40,667 nt of DNA from positions 23,707 through 64,373 of the forward strand of contig CAJUGT010000004.1 in the NCBI GenBank assembly GCA_910586435.1, in the 5' to 3' direction. This DNA comes from an uncultured Acetatifactor sp. (GTDB lineage Bacteria; Bacillota; Clostridia; Lachnospirales; Lachnospiraceae). The notes under the pieces were generated by a model, which did not search any database, had not been told where the DNA came from, and worked only from the letters and a program-made list of their open reading frames with translations. A program made the position numbers and the translations under genes. The stretch's first letter is position 1, and each line of letters opens with the position of its first letter. Of this stretch, positions 24,506 to 33,444 are shown piece after piece.

Positions 24506-26326
24506 TCAGCCAGCCCCACAACCGCCTCCAGCATCTCCTGCTTCCTGATTGAATTCCATAATGTGTCTGACACTTCCATCAGGGCGAACAGCATGATTCA
24601 ATGAAACCGTGAATTCACTCAGATAGACATAACCCTGACCTGCCCGCACTTGCTGCGGCTCCACTTTCCACTGCAAGACATGAACCTGCTCCGGCTCCCC
24701 CTGGTGATTGACATGACGAACTTCCTGTTGCTCAATCTCTCCCCAGACGCCCCGGAGCACGATTCTGGCAAAGCGCTTTCTTCCGTGGATCACGATCTGC
24801 CCGTCCTCCACAGTCACCGGAAGTCTGGTGACAAGATTTTCCTTAAATTCCACCGCTCTGTCCGCCTCCGCCATATCCGTCACGGCAAGCTCCCCTGTGG
24901 CTTTCTCCAGATGTAACCGCCTCTCCAGCCGCCTCAGATATGGCTGCCCGTAAGCCGCCTCAAACCGGATCACCGCAGTCCCCTTCTCAGGGACGTCAAA
25001 ACTTTCCGCACGGTATTCTCTGCCGGTGTACTGGTCACAGCCGTCTATCAGAGGGATATTATGGCCTGCTCCCCGATTGCAGAAGACGGTATACCTTTTG
25101 TCCGAAAAATAATCCTTCGTATACTCGCCGCAGCCCAGATCATCCAAAAACGCCTCCCCTTCCGCCAGATAAAAGAAACTTCCCACGTCATTGTGGTTGT
25201 GGGATTCCCCGTTGTGCCCACCCTTTACGGCCGCAGCACTTCCCCACACCCCCCGGAAAACAGCCCACTGCACATCCGGAAAGATTTCGTCGCCGCAATC
25301 TGCCAGAGTCTTTGGTGTTTCCCACACTGTCTCCAGAAATCTGCCTGTCCAATACCAGTCCCAATAGACTCCGACCCAGCGCCAGCAGCTGTCCTGCCCC
25401 AGTCTCCGGGCAAATTCAGGTTCTGGAAAGCACACGCTGTCAAACTCATACGCCAGGCTGCAGGTGAGGCCCATAAAATACGGCTCAAAGCAGCTGCTGT
25501 CCGAAAAGTTGACGGTTCTCCCACCGCCAAAATAACACTTCTGCTGAAAGCAGGCAATGGCCTCCAACTTTTTCCCAGACAGAATATCCATATCGGGGTA
25601 TGCCTCCCTTAACTGTCTTGCAAACAGGGTGTAGTATGTAAACCCATATGCCCAATAGCCCAACCCCTCCTCACAGGCGCCGTCATCCCCGAAACCTTTC
25701 AGATAGCAACATGTCAAGGCATGAGCAATGCGCTCCGCAAGCGCCCTCCTCTCTGCCCCTTCATTTAACAAAAAAAGCGCTGCGCTTCCGATATTCCCAC
25801 AACACACGGCATTCCAGTTGTTTTCGCTTCTCTCCCAGACGGAGTACGGCGCCTGCGACGCCATAAACGGTGCCAGCACCCGCGCCCTCACCTCTCTCTC
25901 AACGATTCCTGTCACATGCTCCGAAAGACTGCCTTTTAACAGCGTAACAAGCTGTGCAAGGGTCTGTGCCGTCTCGCTGGCAAAAAGGTCTATGGTGATC
26001 CGCCAGTGGACGTTTTTATGTCTATCCACATGGGCAGGCAGGGCCCAGCATTCCTCCCCGCAGATTTCCAGCAGGACCTCCTCCAGCTTCCGCAGATCCT
26101 CATCCCTGCGCTTCATCACACTCACAAGCCCAAAGACCGAAAGAAATTTTCTCCTGCCGAAATAGGCTGCCTCATAGCGCAGGCGGTTCCCATTTTTCTC
26201 AAACTCCGCAAAAAGCGCCTCCGTAAGCACTGGCATTTTCTGCCCCCGCAGTTCCTGCGCCAGCCTTAAGGCCTCCCTTTCATATTCCGTTTTGAAATCG
26301 GCAATTTGCCGCAGTAATTCCCTCAT
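24506..26326 (-). CDS. Heparinase II/III-family protein, cytoplasmic
   Basis: 606 aa, no signal peptide. The first 330 residues are helical, as in the alpha/alpha toroid of polysaccharide lyases (NWNAVCCGNIGSAALFLL is the typical toroid segment). The heparinase II/III beta-sandwich follows, with HNGESHNHNDVGSFFYLAEG near residue 370 holding the conserved His/Asn, then FLDDLGCGEYTKDYFS and NRGAGHNIPLIDG. Family members act on uronic-acid polysaccharides or unsaturated oligomers; a cytoplasmic one would act on imported oligosaccharides. GGAGGG precedes the ATG by 11 nt. The gene lies between two copies of the spmB end and breaks the amr/spm neighbourhood. Confidence 0.88.
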   Translation of the reverse strand: MRELLRQIADFKTEYEREALRLAQELRGQKMPVLTEALFAEFEKNGNRLRYEAAYFGRRKFLSVFGLVSVMKRRDEDLRKLEEVLLEICGEECWALPAHVDRHKNVHWRITIDLFASETAQTLAQLVTLLKGSLSEHVTGIVEREVRARVLAPFMASQAPYSVWERSENNWNAVCCGNIGSAALFLLNEGAERRALAERIAHALTCCYLKGFGDDGACEEGLGYWAYGFTYYTLFARQLREAYPDMDILSGKKLEAIACFQQKCYFGGGRTVNFSDSSCFEPYFMGLTCSLAYEFDSVCFPEPEFARRLGQDSCWRWVGVYWDWYWTGRFLETVWETPKTLADCGDEIFPDVQWAVFRGVWGSAAAVKGGHNGESHNHNDVGSFFYLAEGEAFLDDLGCGEYTKDYFSDKRYTVFCNRGAGHNIPLIDGCDQYTGREYRAESFDVPEKGTAVIRFEAAYGQPYLRRLERRLHLEKATGELAVTDMAEADRAVEFKENLVTRLPVTVEDGQIVIHGRKRFARIVLRGVWGEIEQQEVRHVNHQGEPEQVHVLQWKVEPQQVRAGQGYVYLSEFTVSLNHAVRPDGSVRHIMEFNQEAGDAGGGCGAG

Positions 26327-26519
26327 AACCAGTTAAACCCTCCTTCTCTGTCCGTCATGTACCATGTGAAAGCCGTGACGCCGGACGACTATATCACTTT
26401 GTACTCGGTGAATAAGCCCATATACAATCAATTCCGCATGTCTGTTACAAGACAGTACTTTTGTTTTATTATGTAATGGGCACAATTATATATAAGGGCA
26501 CAAGTTATGTCAATCTCTT

Positions 26520-27047
26520 TTATATCATCAATCTGGTCAATACTACACTGGCCACCGTCCCTGCCAGGGTGGCAAGCAACGCCCCGGTCAGAGTATACCT
26601 GGTCTTTGTCACCTTCGCCGCCAGGAAATAGACGCTCATTGTGTAAAACACTGTCTCTGTGCAGCTCATCAAAATAGAAGTCAGCATTCCCGCATAAGAA
26701 TCCGGCCCGGAGGTGCGGAAAACATCCAGCACCAGCCCTGTTGCCGCAGACGAAGAAAATAATTTCACCACAAGCAGAGGCATCAATTGGGCCGGCAGCC
26801 CTACGGCTGTGGTCACAGGCCCCAGCCAGGCCCCCAGCATGTCAAAAAAGCCGGAAGCCCGCAGCATCCCCACCGCTACCAGCAGCCCAATCAGCGTGGG
26901 CACTATGTCAACCACGATTTTCAGCCCGTCTTTTGCGCCTTTTAAAAAAGACTCATATACTTTTACTTTGGAGACAAAGCCATATCCCACGATAAAGAAT
27001 ATAAGTATCGGAATGACAATATCCGAAAGATGCGCCAGTACATTCAT
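26520..27047 (-). CDS. spmB: Spore maturation protein B
   Basis: 175-aa membrane protein of the nucleoside-recognition (Gate) family, needed with SpmA for full dehydration of the spore core. SDIVIPILIFFIVGYGF at the start, GAKDGLKIVVDIVPTLIGLL, then KLFSSSAATGLVLDVF and the C-terminal YFLAAKVTKTRYTLTG match SpmB along its length. The ATG overlaps the spmA stop by 4 nt (ATGA). GGGAAGGCGG lies just upstream. With its partner interrupted, its own expression from the usual sporulation promoter upstream of spmA would be cut off unless the insert is excised. Confidence 0.94.
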   Translation of the reverse strand: MNVLAHLSDIVIPILIFFIVGYGFVSKVKVYESFLKGAKDGLKIVVDIVPTLIGLLVAVGMLRASGFFDMLGAWLGPVTTAVGLPAQLMPLLVVKLFSSSAATGLVLDVFRTSGPDSYAGMLTSILMSCTETVFYTMSVYFLAAKVTKTRYTLTGALLATLAGTVASVVLTRLMI

Positions 27048-27517
27048 ACCGCCTTCCCTCCCCTGCCTTTTGTCCCGTCATATGCCCTGTTGTCTCTTCC
27101 ATGATCTTTTAACTTACAATACACCACTGCCACGAAAGAGCTGAACAACGTAGCCGCTATGGCCGGAACGATAATGGCTGTGGGATTTGCGCTGCCGTAT
27201 TGGGCCCTATACGCAATCATATTCACCGGAATCAACTGCAAAGATGATATATTTAAAATCAGAAAAGTACACATTTCATTGCTGGCACGCCTGCTTTTGC
27301 CCGCATCCTCCAAGCGCCGCTTCCCACCGTCAGTCTCTTTCTTGGTCTTAGCGCCCCCTGCTGGCCTCATCGGACTGCCATGTTCCCCAAGGCTTCCCCT
27401 GGCTTCCAGACTGCCATGTTCCCCAAGACTGCCCCTGGCTTCCAGATATTCCGGATTCCCCCGCTCCGCCTCCAGCTTTGCCAGTTCTTCCATAGCCTTC
27501 AGGCCCCCTTGTGTCAA
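27044..27517 (-). pseudogene. spmA: spmA, 3' half only, cut by the inserted element
   Basis: The frame holds the C-terminal part of SpmA: GLKAMEELAKLEAER corresponds to the GxKAMEQM segment that follows the first membrane half in B. subtilis SpmA, and EMCTFLILNISSLQLIPVNM plus PTAIIVPAIAATLFSSF match the end. The first 100-110 residues are missing. The break falls where the recombinase genes begin (27528 on). The central loop also contains an unusual expansion with a 12-residue direct repeat. No functional start exists for this remnant. The 5' half is not found elsewhere in the window. Confidence 0.88.
27373..27444. repeat. 36-bp tandem repeat in the spmA loop
   Basis: Two 36-bp copies (27373-27408 and 27409-27444) start GACTGCCATGTTCCCCAAG and differ at two positions. 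They encode LEARGSLGEHGS twice in the loop of SpmA between the KAME helix and the next membrane segment. The length keeps frame. Confidence 0.85.
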
Positions 27518-27527
27518 GTAAGTGACA
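27512..27527. other. Putative attachment site of the recombinase element
   Basis: TGTCAAGTAAGTGACA is an imperfect palindrome (TGTCA / TGACA arms, 27512-27516 and 27523-27527) exactly where SpmA homology stops and 18 bp from the stop of the last recombinase gene. Large serine recombinases act on short imperfect palindromes, so this is the best candidate for the left attachment site. The matching right site should carry the 5' half of spmA; it is not in the window. Confidence 0.5.
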
Positions 27528-27544
27528 GGAATTTTCTTAATTTT

Positions 27545-29293
27545 TTACCGCACAATGTCGCTGTTTGTCACCCCGAGTACATTGGCCATCTCATCCCTGA
27601 ATTGAAAGACAATTTCCACCTGCTTGTTTCCATATACATAGATTGCGGAAATAAGCTGTTCCACTGTTTCTCTGGACAACTCAGTCAGGTCTTCTCTGCC
27701 CCCCGGCAATGACAGTATGTCCAAACTGTTTGGCACAAAATCTGCGTCTTTTTTCTCAGCTTCTTCATTCTTTAATTCTTCTTTCTTTAATTCTTCTTTC
27801 CCAGCCGCTTTTATCTCATATTGTTTGAGCTGTTTTTCATATGTTTCCTGTTGTTTCAAATTCCTCTTCCGCAGCTCCTGAAATTCAGCGCTGCTCATTT
27901 CTCCCCGTTTGTATTTTTCATATAATACAAAGTTTTCATCTCTGCATCTGTGCAGTTTACCCTGAAGCCGCAAAAACGCTTTCTCCAAACGGCGTTTCTG
28001 CTGCTTTAGCGAATTTTGCCGCAATTCTGATAATTCCCTTAGCTTCGCTGCCAACATTGCCTGACGGCCAAGAGCATTTTTTACTATTTCAATCAAATCC
28101 TCTTCCTTTACATTTTCCTGACAGCACCCGGGAGCTTTTGCCTCATAATAATGTCTGCAATAATAAGAAGCATTCCTTCTGTTTCTTCTGTTCATAGTAT
28201 GCCTGCATCCGCCGCACTTCACAAATCCCTTAATCGGACTGTCTTTGTTCCCACTTCTGCGCCTTTCTTTCTGACAAAACACTGCCGGATTATATGATAT
28301 ATTGCTTTTTGCCCCTGTATCAGCCTCTCCCTGCTTATAATCCACCCTCCTTTGCTTTGGCCTTTTTTCCAAAGGATTCACATATTCAAAATGATTTACA
28401 TATTCAAAGACTTCTTTGGAAACAATCGCTTCATGAGTATTCTCACATATCTTCCATTCCTTCTGCGGCAGACATTTCGTCTTTTTGGAGCCTGCCTCCA
28501 CCACCTCCTTTTTATGGAACACCGTATTTCCTATGTATATGGGATTTCTCAGTATTCTGCCTATAATAGAACCATTCCATAATTTCTTTTCTTTTTTATA
28601 TTTCCAATTTTCTGCCACCCCTTTTAACACCGCATATTCCTGCGGGGTAGGTATGCCCCTGTCATTTAGACGCCGGGCAACTTCTGCCTTCACCCCACAT
28701 TCAGCATACAATTCAAAAATCAGCCTCACAATTTCCGCCGCTTCTTGGTCTACCAATATCTGATTATGATTCTTTTCTGACTTTTTATAGCCATAAGGAG
28801 CAAAGACCGCCATATACTTTCCACGCATCCTTTTGTGAAACAGATCATTTTTAATCTTTATGGAATTCTCCTCACTGAAGTAGTCGTACATCAGGTTTTC
28901 AAAAGATACATCCATATCAGGCGTAGTCCCAATGTATGCGGCACTGTCAAAATGGTTGTTCACCGCAATAAACCTTATATCCAGAAGAGGAAATATTTTT
29001 TCTATATAATTTCCCACTTCAATATGATTTCTTCCAAAACGTGAAAAATCTTTCACCGCAATGCCGTATACCCTGTTTGCTTTTATATCTTCCAACAGCT
29101 GTTTTACACCTGGACGTTCAAAATTCCTGCCGCTGTATCCGTCATCTACATACTCCTTACATTGATACCCTGACAATTCCTGTATTCCATCCAAATATCT
29201 GTGGAGTATGTATCTCTGATTTGTAATACTGTTGCTCTCATCCACCAAATCGCCGTCCTCTTTTGACAGCCGCAAATATAATGCCATAACCAT
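27545..29293 (-). CDS. Large serine recombinase 1
   Basis: 582 aa, TnpX/phiC31-type. The catalytic domain starts with MALYLRLSKEDGD (nucleophile Ser at about residue 10), then EYVDDGYSGRNFERPGVKQL and VKDFSRFGRNHIEVGNYIE. The recombinase domain has APYGYKKS and IIGRILRNPIYIGNT, followed by a zinc-ribbon (KCGGCRHTM ... YYCRHYY ... GCC), a long coiled-coil region and a C-terminal DNA-binding part. The start at 29293 gives a TGATG overlap with the stop of recombinase 2 and has GGGGGA 9 nt upstream. Its 3' end lies at the junction with spmA. Confidence 0.93.
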   Translation of the reverse strand: MVMALYLRLSKEDGDLVDESNSITNQRYILHRYLDGIQELSGYQCKEYVDDGYSGRNFERPGVKQLLEDIKANRVYGIAVKDFSRFGRNHIEVGNYIEKIFPLLDIRFIAVNNHFDSAAYIGTTPDMDVSFENLMYDYFSEENSIKIKNDLFHKRMRGKYMAVFAPYGYKKSEKNHNQILVDQEAAEIVRLIFELYAECGVKAEVARRLNDRGIPTPQEYAVLKGVAENWKYKKEKKLWNGSIIGRILRNPIYIGNTVFHKKEVVEAGSKKTKCLPQKEWKICENTHEAIVSKEVFEYVNHFEYVNPLEKRPKQRRVDYKQGEADTGAKSNISYNPAVFCQKERRRSGNKDSPIKGFVKCGGCRHTMNRRNRRNASYYCRHYYEAKAPGCCQENVKEEDLIEIVKNALGRQAMLAAKLRELSELRQNSLKQQKRRLEKAFLRLQGKLHRCRDENFVLYEKYKRGEMSSAEFQELRKRNLKQQETYEKQLKQYEIKAAGKEELKKEELKNEEAEKKDADFVPNSLDILSLPGGREDLTELSRETVEQLISAIYVYGNKQVEIVFQFRDEMANVLGVTNSDIVR

Positions 29294-31029
29294 CACTTCA
29301 TTTCCCCCGCCCATTGCTCCAGCATGGCAAAACAGTCCTGATAACTGAATCTTATCTCCATTCGCTTATCCCGGAATACCTCCACCCTTTCAATACAGCA
29401 CTGTGCCATGAAGCCCAAACATTGTACCATATTATAATGTTTGGATTCCATATCCTCCGTCAGCTTATGTATCCCATCTACTTCCCCCCATTCCTGAAAC
29501 GTTCTTTTCATGGAACTCTGTGCTTTTTTCAACTTTTTTTCTTCCGTTTCCAGTTGTCCTAACTGTTCCCGGCAACACTTTTCTCTTTCCCCATAAGAAC
29601 TTCTAAACTCCTGAAATCTGTCGGAAGTCAGTTCACCGGCTTTATATTGCGCATATTCCCGCATATACTCCTGTTTAAGCATTGCATGACGGCCTTCTGC
29701 TTTCCATTTTTCACATTCTATCTCATGAAGCCTTCCTTCAAAAGAATATTTTACATCTCTGTCCACCAGCTTTTTGAAATCATTTATCAGCAGCAAGTGC
29801 TTTCGGATAACAGAATAGAGAATATCACACAATACCTTTTCCTTTATATTTCTGGAATCACAGCATGAGGAAATCTCATTGTGGGTTCCGCAGCGAAATA
29901 ATTTATATCTTTCTTCTCTCCCATCCAATACACGATACCCCACTGCCCTTACCATACTTGCCTTGCAGCTTGCGCAAAATATTTTACCCTGGAACATACT
30001 GCTTTCAAATACAGCCGCCTCTTTCCTGGGCACAGCGTCACCCCGGAAGCCGGCATATTCTTCTTTTACCCGTTCCAGTTTTCTCTGGACATGCATGAAA
30101 ACAGTTTCGTTGATAATCGGCGTATGATTCCCTGTAAGCAGCACCCTTTCTTCTTTTGGCACAACTGTCAGTTCTTTCCCCTTACATAAGCTCTGCTCTG
30201 TCATATGCCGCTGAATATTTCCTATATATACCCAATTTTTCAGTATCCTGCTTATAGTTGTTATCTTCCAGATTTTTAAATTCTCTTCCGTTTTTTGGCA
30301 TATTCTGCCTGTCCGCCTGTACTCTGTTGGCGTCAATATATGATTCTCATAAAGATATTGACAGATGGCATGTTTTGACATCCCCTGTTGATATAAAGAG
30401 AAAATCTGCCTCACAATCTCTGCCGCTGGTTCATCAATACAATAGTTGCTGTTATCCTGGTTCATCTTATATCCATAAGGAATCGTTGCGGAACGGTAAA
30501 AAATGCCTTTTTCCTGCTTTATTTGAAATGTGCTTCCCACTTTCCTTGAAATATCCTTTGCATACATCTCATGCATGAGATTCTTTAATGAAATAAGAAG
30601 AAGCTCTTTGTCACATTTGGGATCAGCACTGTCATACCTGTCCATAATGGAAATAAAGCGTACCTCCAAAAACGGAAATACTTTTTCAATATAGTTTCCT
30701 GCTTCAATACACTCCCTTCCAAAACGGGACAGATCTTTTACAATCACGCAATCTATTTCTTTTTGCTTTAAATCTGCAATCATTCTTGTAAATGCCGGAC
30801 GCTCAAAATGAGTCCCTGTTTTCCCATCATCCACATATTCCTTTGTAATCACCAAATCCTGAACTTTATCCACATATTCTTTCGCAAGCCTTCTTTGGTT
30901 CTCTAAGGAATCACTTCCGGTATAATCGCTGTCTACTGACAACCTTAAATAATTGCCAACATGATAAATGCGCTGTTCGTACTTTTGTCCAGGCTGCATT
31001 TTTAAATGCCTGTTCGCCGTCCTTGCCAT
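29293..31029 (-). CDS. Large serine recombinase 2
   Basis: 578 aa. Catalytic segment VGNYLRLSVDSDYTG with Ser near residue 31, then KEYVDDGKTGTHFERPAFTR and VKDLSRFGRECIEAGNYIE, recombinase segment TIPYGYKMN and TTISRILKNWVYIGN, zinc-ribbon FCASCKASM ... RCGTHN ... CC, then coiled coil. Good GAGGGG binding site 8 nt before ATG. It shares only moderate similarity with its two neighbours, so the three are not a fresh duplication. Translational coupling to recombinase 1 suggests the proteins are made together and act as partners. Confidence 0.93.
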   Translation of the reverse strand: MARTANRHLKMQPGQKYEQRIYHVGNYLRLSVDSDYTGSDSLENQRRLAKEYVDKVQDLVITKEYVDDGKTGTHFERPAFTRMIADLKQKEIDCVIVKDLSRFGRECIEAGNYIEKVFPFLEVRFISIMDRYDSADPKCDKELLLISLKNLMHEMYAKDISRKVGSTFQIKQEKGIFYRSATIPYGYKMNQDNSNYCIDEPAAEIVRQIFSLYQQGMSKHAICQYLYENHILTPTEYRRTGRICQKTEENLKIWKITTISRILKNWVYIGNIQRHMTEQSLCKGKELTVVPKEERVLLTGNHTPIINETVFMHVQRKLERVKEEYAGFRGDAVPRKEAAVFESSMFQGKIFCASCKASMVRAVGYRVLDGREERYKLFRCGTHNEISSCCDSRNIKEKVLCDILYSVIRKHLLLINDFKKLVDRDVKYSFEGRLHEIECEKWKAEGRHAMLKQEYMREYAQYKAGELTSDRFQEFRSSYGEREKCCREQLGQLETEEKKLKKAQSSMKRTFQEWGEVDGIHKLTEDMESKHYNMVQCLGFMAQCCIERVEVFRDKRMEIRFSYQDCFAMLEQWAGEMK

Positions 31030-31074
31030 TATGGTTGCCCCTCATCTCTATTCCGCCCTTTGTAAAGCACCGCC

Positions 31075-32724
31075 TTATCCAAACTCTCCTGTTTCAGAAG
31101 CGTTTTTTACAATCGCCCTATATTTATCTTCGTATTTGAAGATAACTTCCATACGGCAGTCTTCATGTATCATAATTTTATCTATCAGCAACAGCACCAT
31201 GCCTCTGTTCAGCTCCTCGATATTCCTGTTTCGGGCAAATTTTCCTATCCACTCCTTCGTATGAATTCTTTTCTGAAACCCTGCGTCCATCTCCTGTTTC
31301 AGCTTTTTAGCTGCCTTCTTTGCCGCTGCCCCCCGGTCAGAATATATCTTCGCAAATTGCTGATATTCCTCTCTGGAAATAATGCCGTCAAGAAAATCCT
31401 GACGCAGTGAAAGCTCCATCTTTCCGCATTGACTCAGTTCCTCATATTTCATAAGGATTTCTCTGTCGTTTGCTATGATATCCTCACATGTTACTTCCAC
31501 AGAATCAAGCACCTCCTGAATGCTGTCTGGTTCTACAACCTGTTCCACATGTCTTCTGATAGAAGCAAGCACAATTTCTTTCACTTTATTTTCTTCTATG
31601 CTGTGCCTGGTGCATCCTTTTCCTTTATTATAGGAAGAACAAATATAATAAACATAGGATGTGTCTTTATATGTATTCCGGCGCCTTACCATACTCCTTC
31701 CGCATTCACCGCAAAACAATATGCCTGAGAAAAGATAAAGACTCTCACCGGAAGGCGCTTTGCGGGTATCCAGACAAAGAAGCCTGGATACATTTTCAAA
31801 ATCCGTCCTACTTACAATCGGCTCATGGTTATCTGCCGCAATATCCCATTCGGTTTCCGGCTTTTGAACAATTCTTTCCAGTTTATAATTTACTTTTTCA
31901 CGCTTGCCCTGTTCCAACACACCAATATAAATCCTGTTTTTCAATATCCGCGTCACCGTCACCGCTGTCCATTGGGCTTTGGACTTTTTCTGAAATCCTG
32001 TCTTATAATTGATTCCCAGAAGCCTTTTATATTCAGATGGCGCTGTCACTCCCAGTTGGTTGAGTTTTTCAGCAATTCCTCCCGCATTCATCCCTTCCAG
32101 CTTCCATGCGAAAATCCGCCGTACAATATTCGCCGCATATTCATCCGGTACTATCCTGTTCTTATCACTTTCTGATTTTTTATAACCATATGCAACATAG
32201 GCGCCTGTATAAAGCCCATTTTCGCGCATTACCTTCTGATGGCTCCGCACCTTGCCTGATATGTCCCGGCTATAATTGTCATTAACAAAATTCTTGACTG
32301 GAATCAGCAGATGCACATCACTCTGAGATGCCGTCAGACTGTCAAATTGATCCAACACTGACACAAAACGAACCTTCAAGAAAGGAAATATTTTCTGTAC
32401 ATAACGCCCTGAGTCAATATAATCCCGCCCCAGCCGTGACAAGTCTTTTACAATGACCATGTTTACGTTCCCATCATAGATGTCATTGCACATGCGTCTA
32501 AATTCCGGACGGTCAAAATTTAAACCTGTATAACCGTCATCAATATAAATATCATATAGAGTGACATCCGGCATAGAATTCAATTCTTTAAGTATCAATG
32601 CCTTTTGATTGGCAATACTGTTGCTTTCTGTCTTGTCAGACCTTAATGACAAATCTTCATCTTCTTTAGACAGACGAAGATACACAGCAGCCATATAAGA
32701 CTTTCCTGGATTATCTTTTCCCAC
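31075..32724 (-). CDS. Large serine recombinase 3
   Basis: 549 aa. MAAVYLRLSKEDEDLSL carries the catalytic Ser; YIDDGYTGLNFDRPEFRR and VKDLSRLGRDYIDSGRYVQ follow, then YVAYGYKKSE, TRILKNRIYIGV, the zinc-ribbon FCGECGRSM ... YYICSSY ... GCTRH and a coiled coil. The start is taken as GTG at 32724 because GGGAGG is 7 nt upstream; an ATG ten codons later is possible. First gene of the recombinase set, 45 bp upstream of recombinase 2. Closest in style to TnpX of Tn4451-type elements. Confidence 0.93.
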   Translation of the reverse strand: MGKDNPGKSYMAAVYLRLSKEDEDLSLRSDKTESNSIANQKALILKELNSMPDVTLYDIYIDDGYTGLNFDRPEFRRMCNDIYDGNVNMVIVKDLSRLGRDYIDSGRYVQKIFPFLKVRFVSVLDQFDSLTASQSDVHLLIPVKNFVNDNYSRDISGKVRSHQKVMRENGLYTGAYVAYGYKKSESDKNRIVPDEYAANIVRRIFAWKLEGMNAGGIAEKLNQLGVTAPSEYKRLLGINYKTGFQKKSKAQWTAVTVTRILKNRIYIGVLEQGKREKVNYKLERIVQKPETEWDIAADNHEPIVSRTDFENVSRLLCLDTRKAPSGESLYLFSGILFCGECGRSMVRRRNTYKDTSYVYYICSSYNKGKGCTRHSIEENKVKEIVLASIRRHVEQVVEPDSIQEVLDSVEVTCEDIIANDREILMKYEELSQCGKMELSLRQDFLDGIISREEYQQFAKIYSDRGAAAKKAAKKLKQEMDAGFQKRIHTKEWIGKFARNRNIEELNRGMVLLLIDKIMIHEDCRMEVIFKYEDKYRAIVKNASETGEFG

Positions 32725-32845
32725 AGCATATCCTCCCAATTTTACAGTGCCAAATCAACCATAAAATCAGGGTTCCGCATAGATTTTGTCCCGACTTTAT
32801 TTCATCATATGAACGCCTGTCTGTTCATGAAAGAATACAATCAAA

Positions 32846-32900
32846 GACCCCGCTGCAAGCAACGGGGTATCAAGCTTGCAACGCCCCAAGGGGCGGGGTA
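32846..32900. repeat. GC-rich structured segment upstream of recombinases
   Basis: Three nested inverted repeats lie here: CCCCG/CGGGG (32848-32852 / 32863-32867), TGCAAGC/GCTTGCA (32854-32860 / 32874-32880) and CGCCCC/GGGGCG (32882-32887 / 32890-32895). The GC content is far above the surroundings. It may be a regulatory RNA leader or binding site for the recombinase genes, or a mobile-element relic; nothing coding is seen. Confidence 0.5.
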
Positions 32901-32985
32901 TTTGACCCTTGCGGCATTCGCCAACTGTCCGTGCAAGCACGGCCGCTTGGCTCATTGCCCGCGGGAATAAATGGAACAGCACAGG

Positions 32986-33258
32986 CTATTGCGCCGAACC
33001 TGCCGCCTTCAGAATCATTTCCCTCAGTCTTTCTGTCAAGGTTACGGAAGTATCTTCAAAACCAATTTTAACTATATATTCACCGTATTTGTAACAATAA
33101 GGATTCTTTATCTGCCTGATAAAATCCTCTATTTTCTTCTCTTGTTTCAAGTGCGCATTTACTTTCACATCTCTTATATCCACCAAGTCTTCCGGATTTA
33201 CTTTGGTCACATCAACATCCTTCATTTCTTCTATACTCAAACCCAAATCGCCGTCCAA
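32986..33258 (-). CDS. Small DUF6870-like mobile-element protein
   Basis: About 90 aa from TTG 33258 (an ATG further in gives MKDVDVTKVNPEDL). The sequence KVNPEDLVDIRDVKVNAHL, then DFIRQIKNPYCYKYGEYIVK and VTLTERLREMI, matches from memory the small conserved proteins labelled DUF6870 that are frequent in integrative elements of Lachnospiraceae. Function unknown. The family usually has CFRCG or CYRCG where this copy has CYKYG, so one possible metal-binding Cys is lost. No good ribosome binding site; start uncertain. Same strand as the recombinases. Confidence 0.65.
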   Translation of the reverse strand: MDGDLGLSIEEMKDVDVTKVNPEDLVDIRDVKVNAHLKQEKKIEDFIRQIKNPYCYKYGEYIVKIGFEDTSVTLTERLREMILKAAGSAQ

Positions 33259-33444
33259 AGCAAAATCATCCTTTCAAACTGCCTGTCTCTCTTCAATATA
33301 TTTTGTGCTGCTTGTCTAATATGCCAATTACCAACGTTTTCTTGACAGTATCCGGAGAAAATTTTACGAAATTGAAGGCTTGTAAATTTCGACTTCTTGC
33401 AATATAATAGAGTTTAATCAGTGTCTGCTGTCTGTATTTGAAAA

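Noticed and set aside
24940..25612. Long plus-strand frames opposite the heparinase-like gene
   Set aside because: Arg/Pro/Ser-rich shadows of a GC-rich coding strand.
32797..32982. 61-codon frame over the GC-rich segment
   Set aside because: No binding site; composition follows from the inverted repeats.
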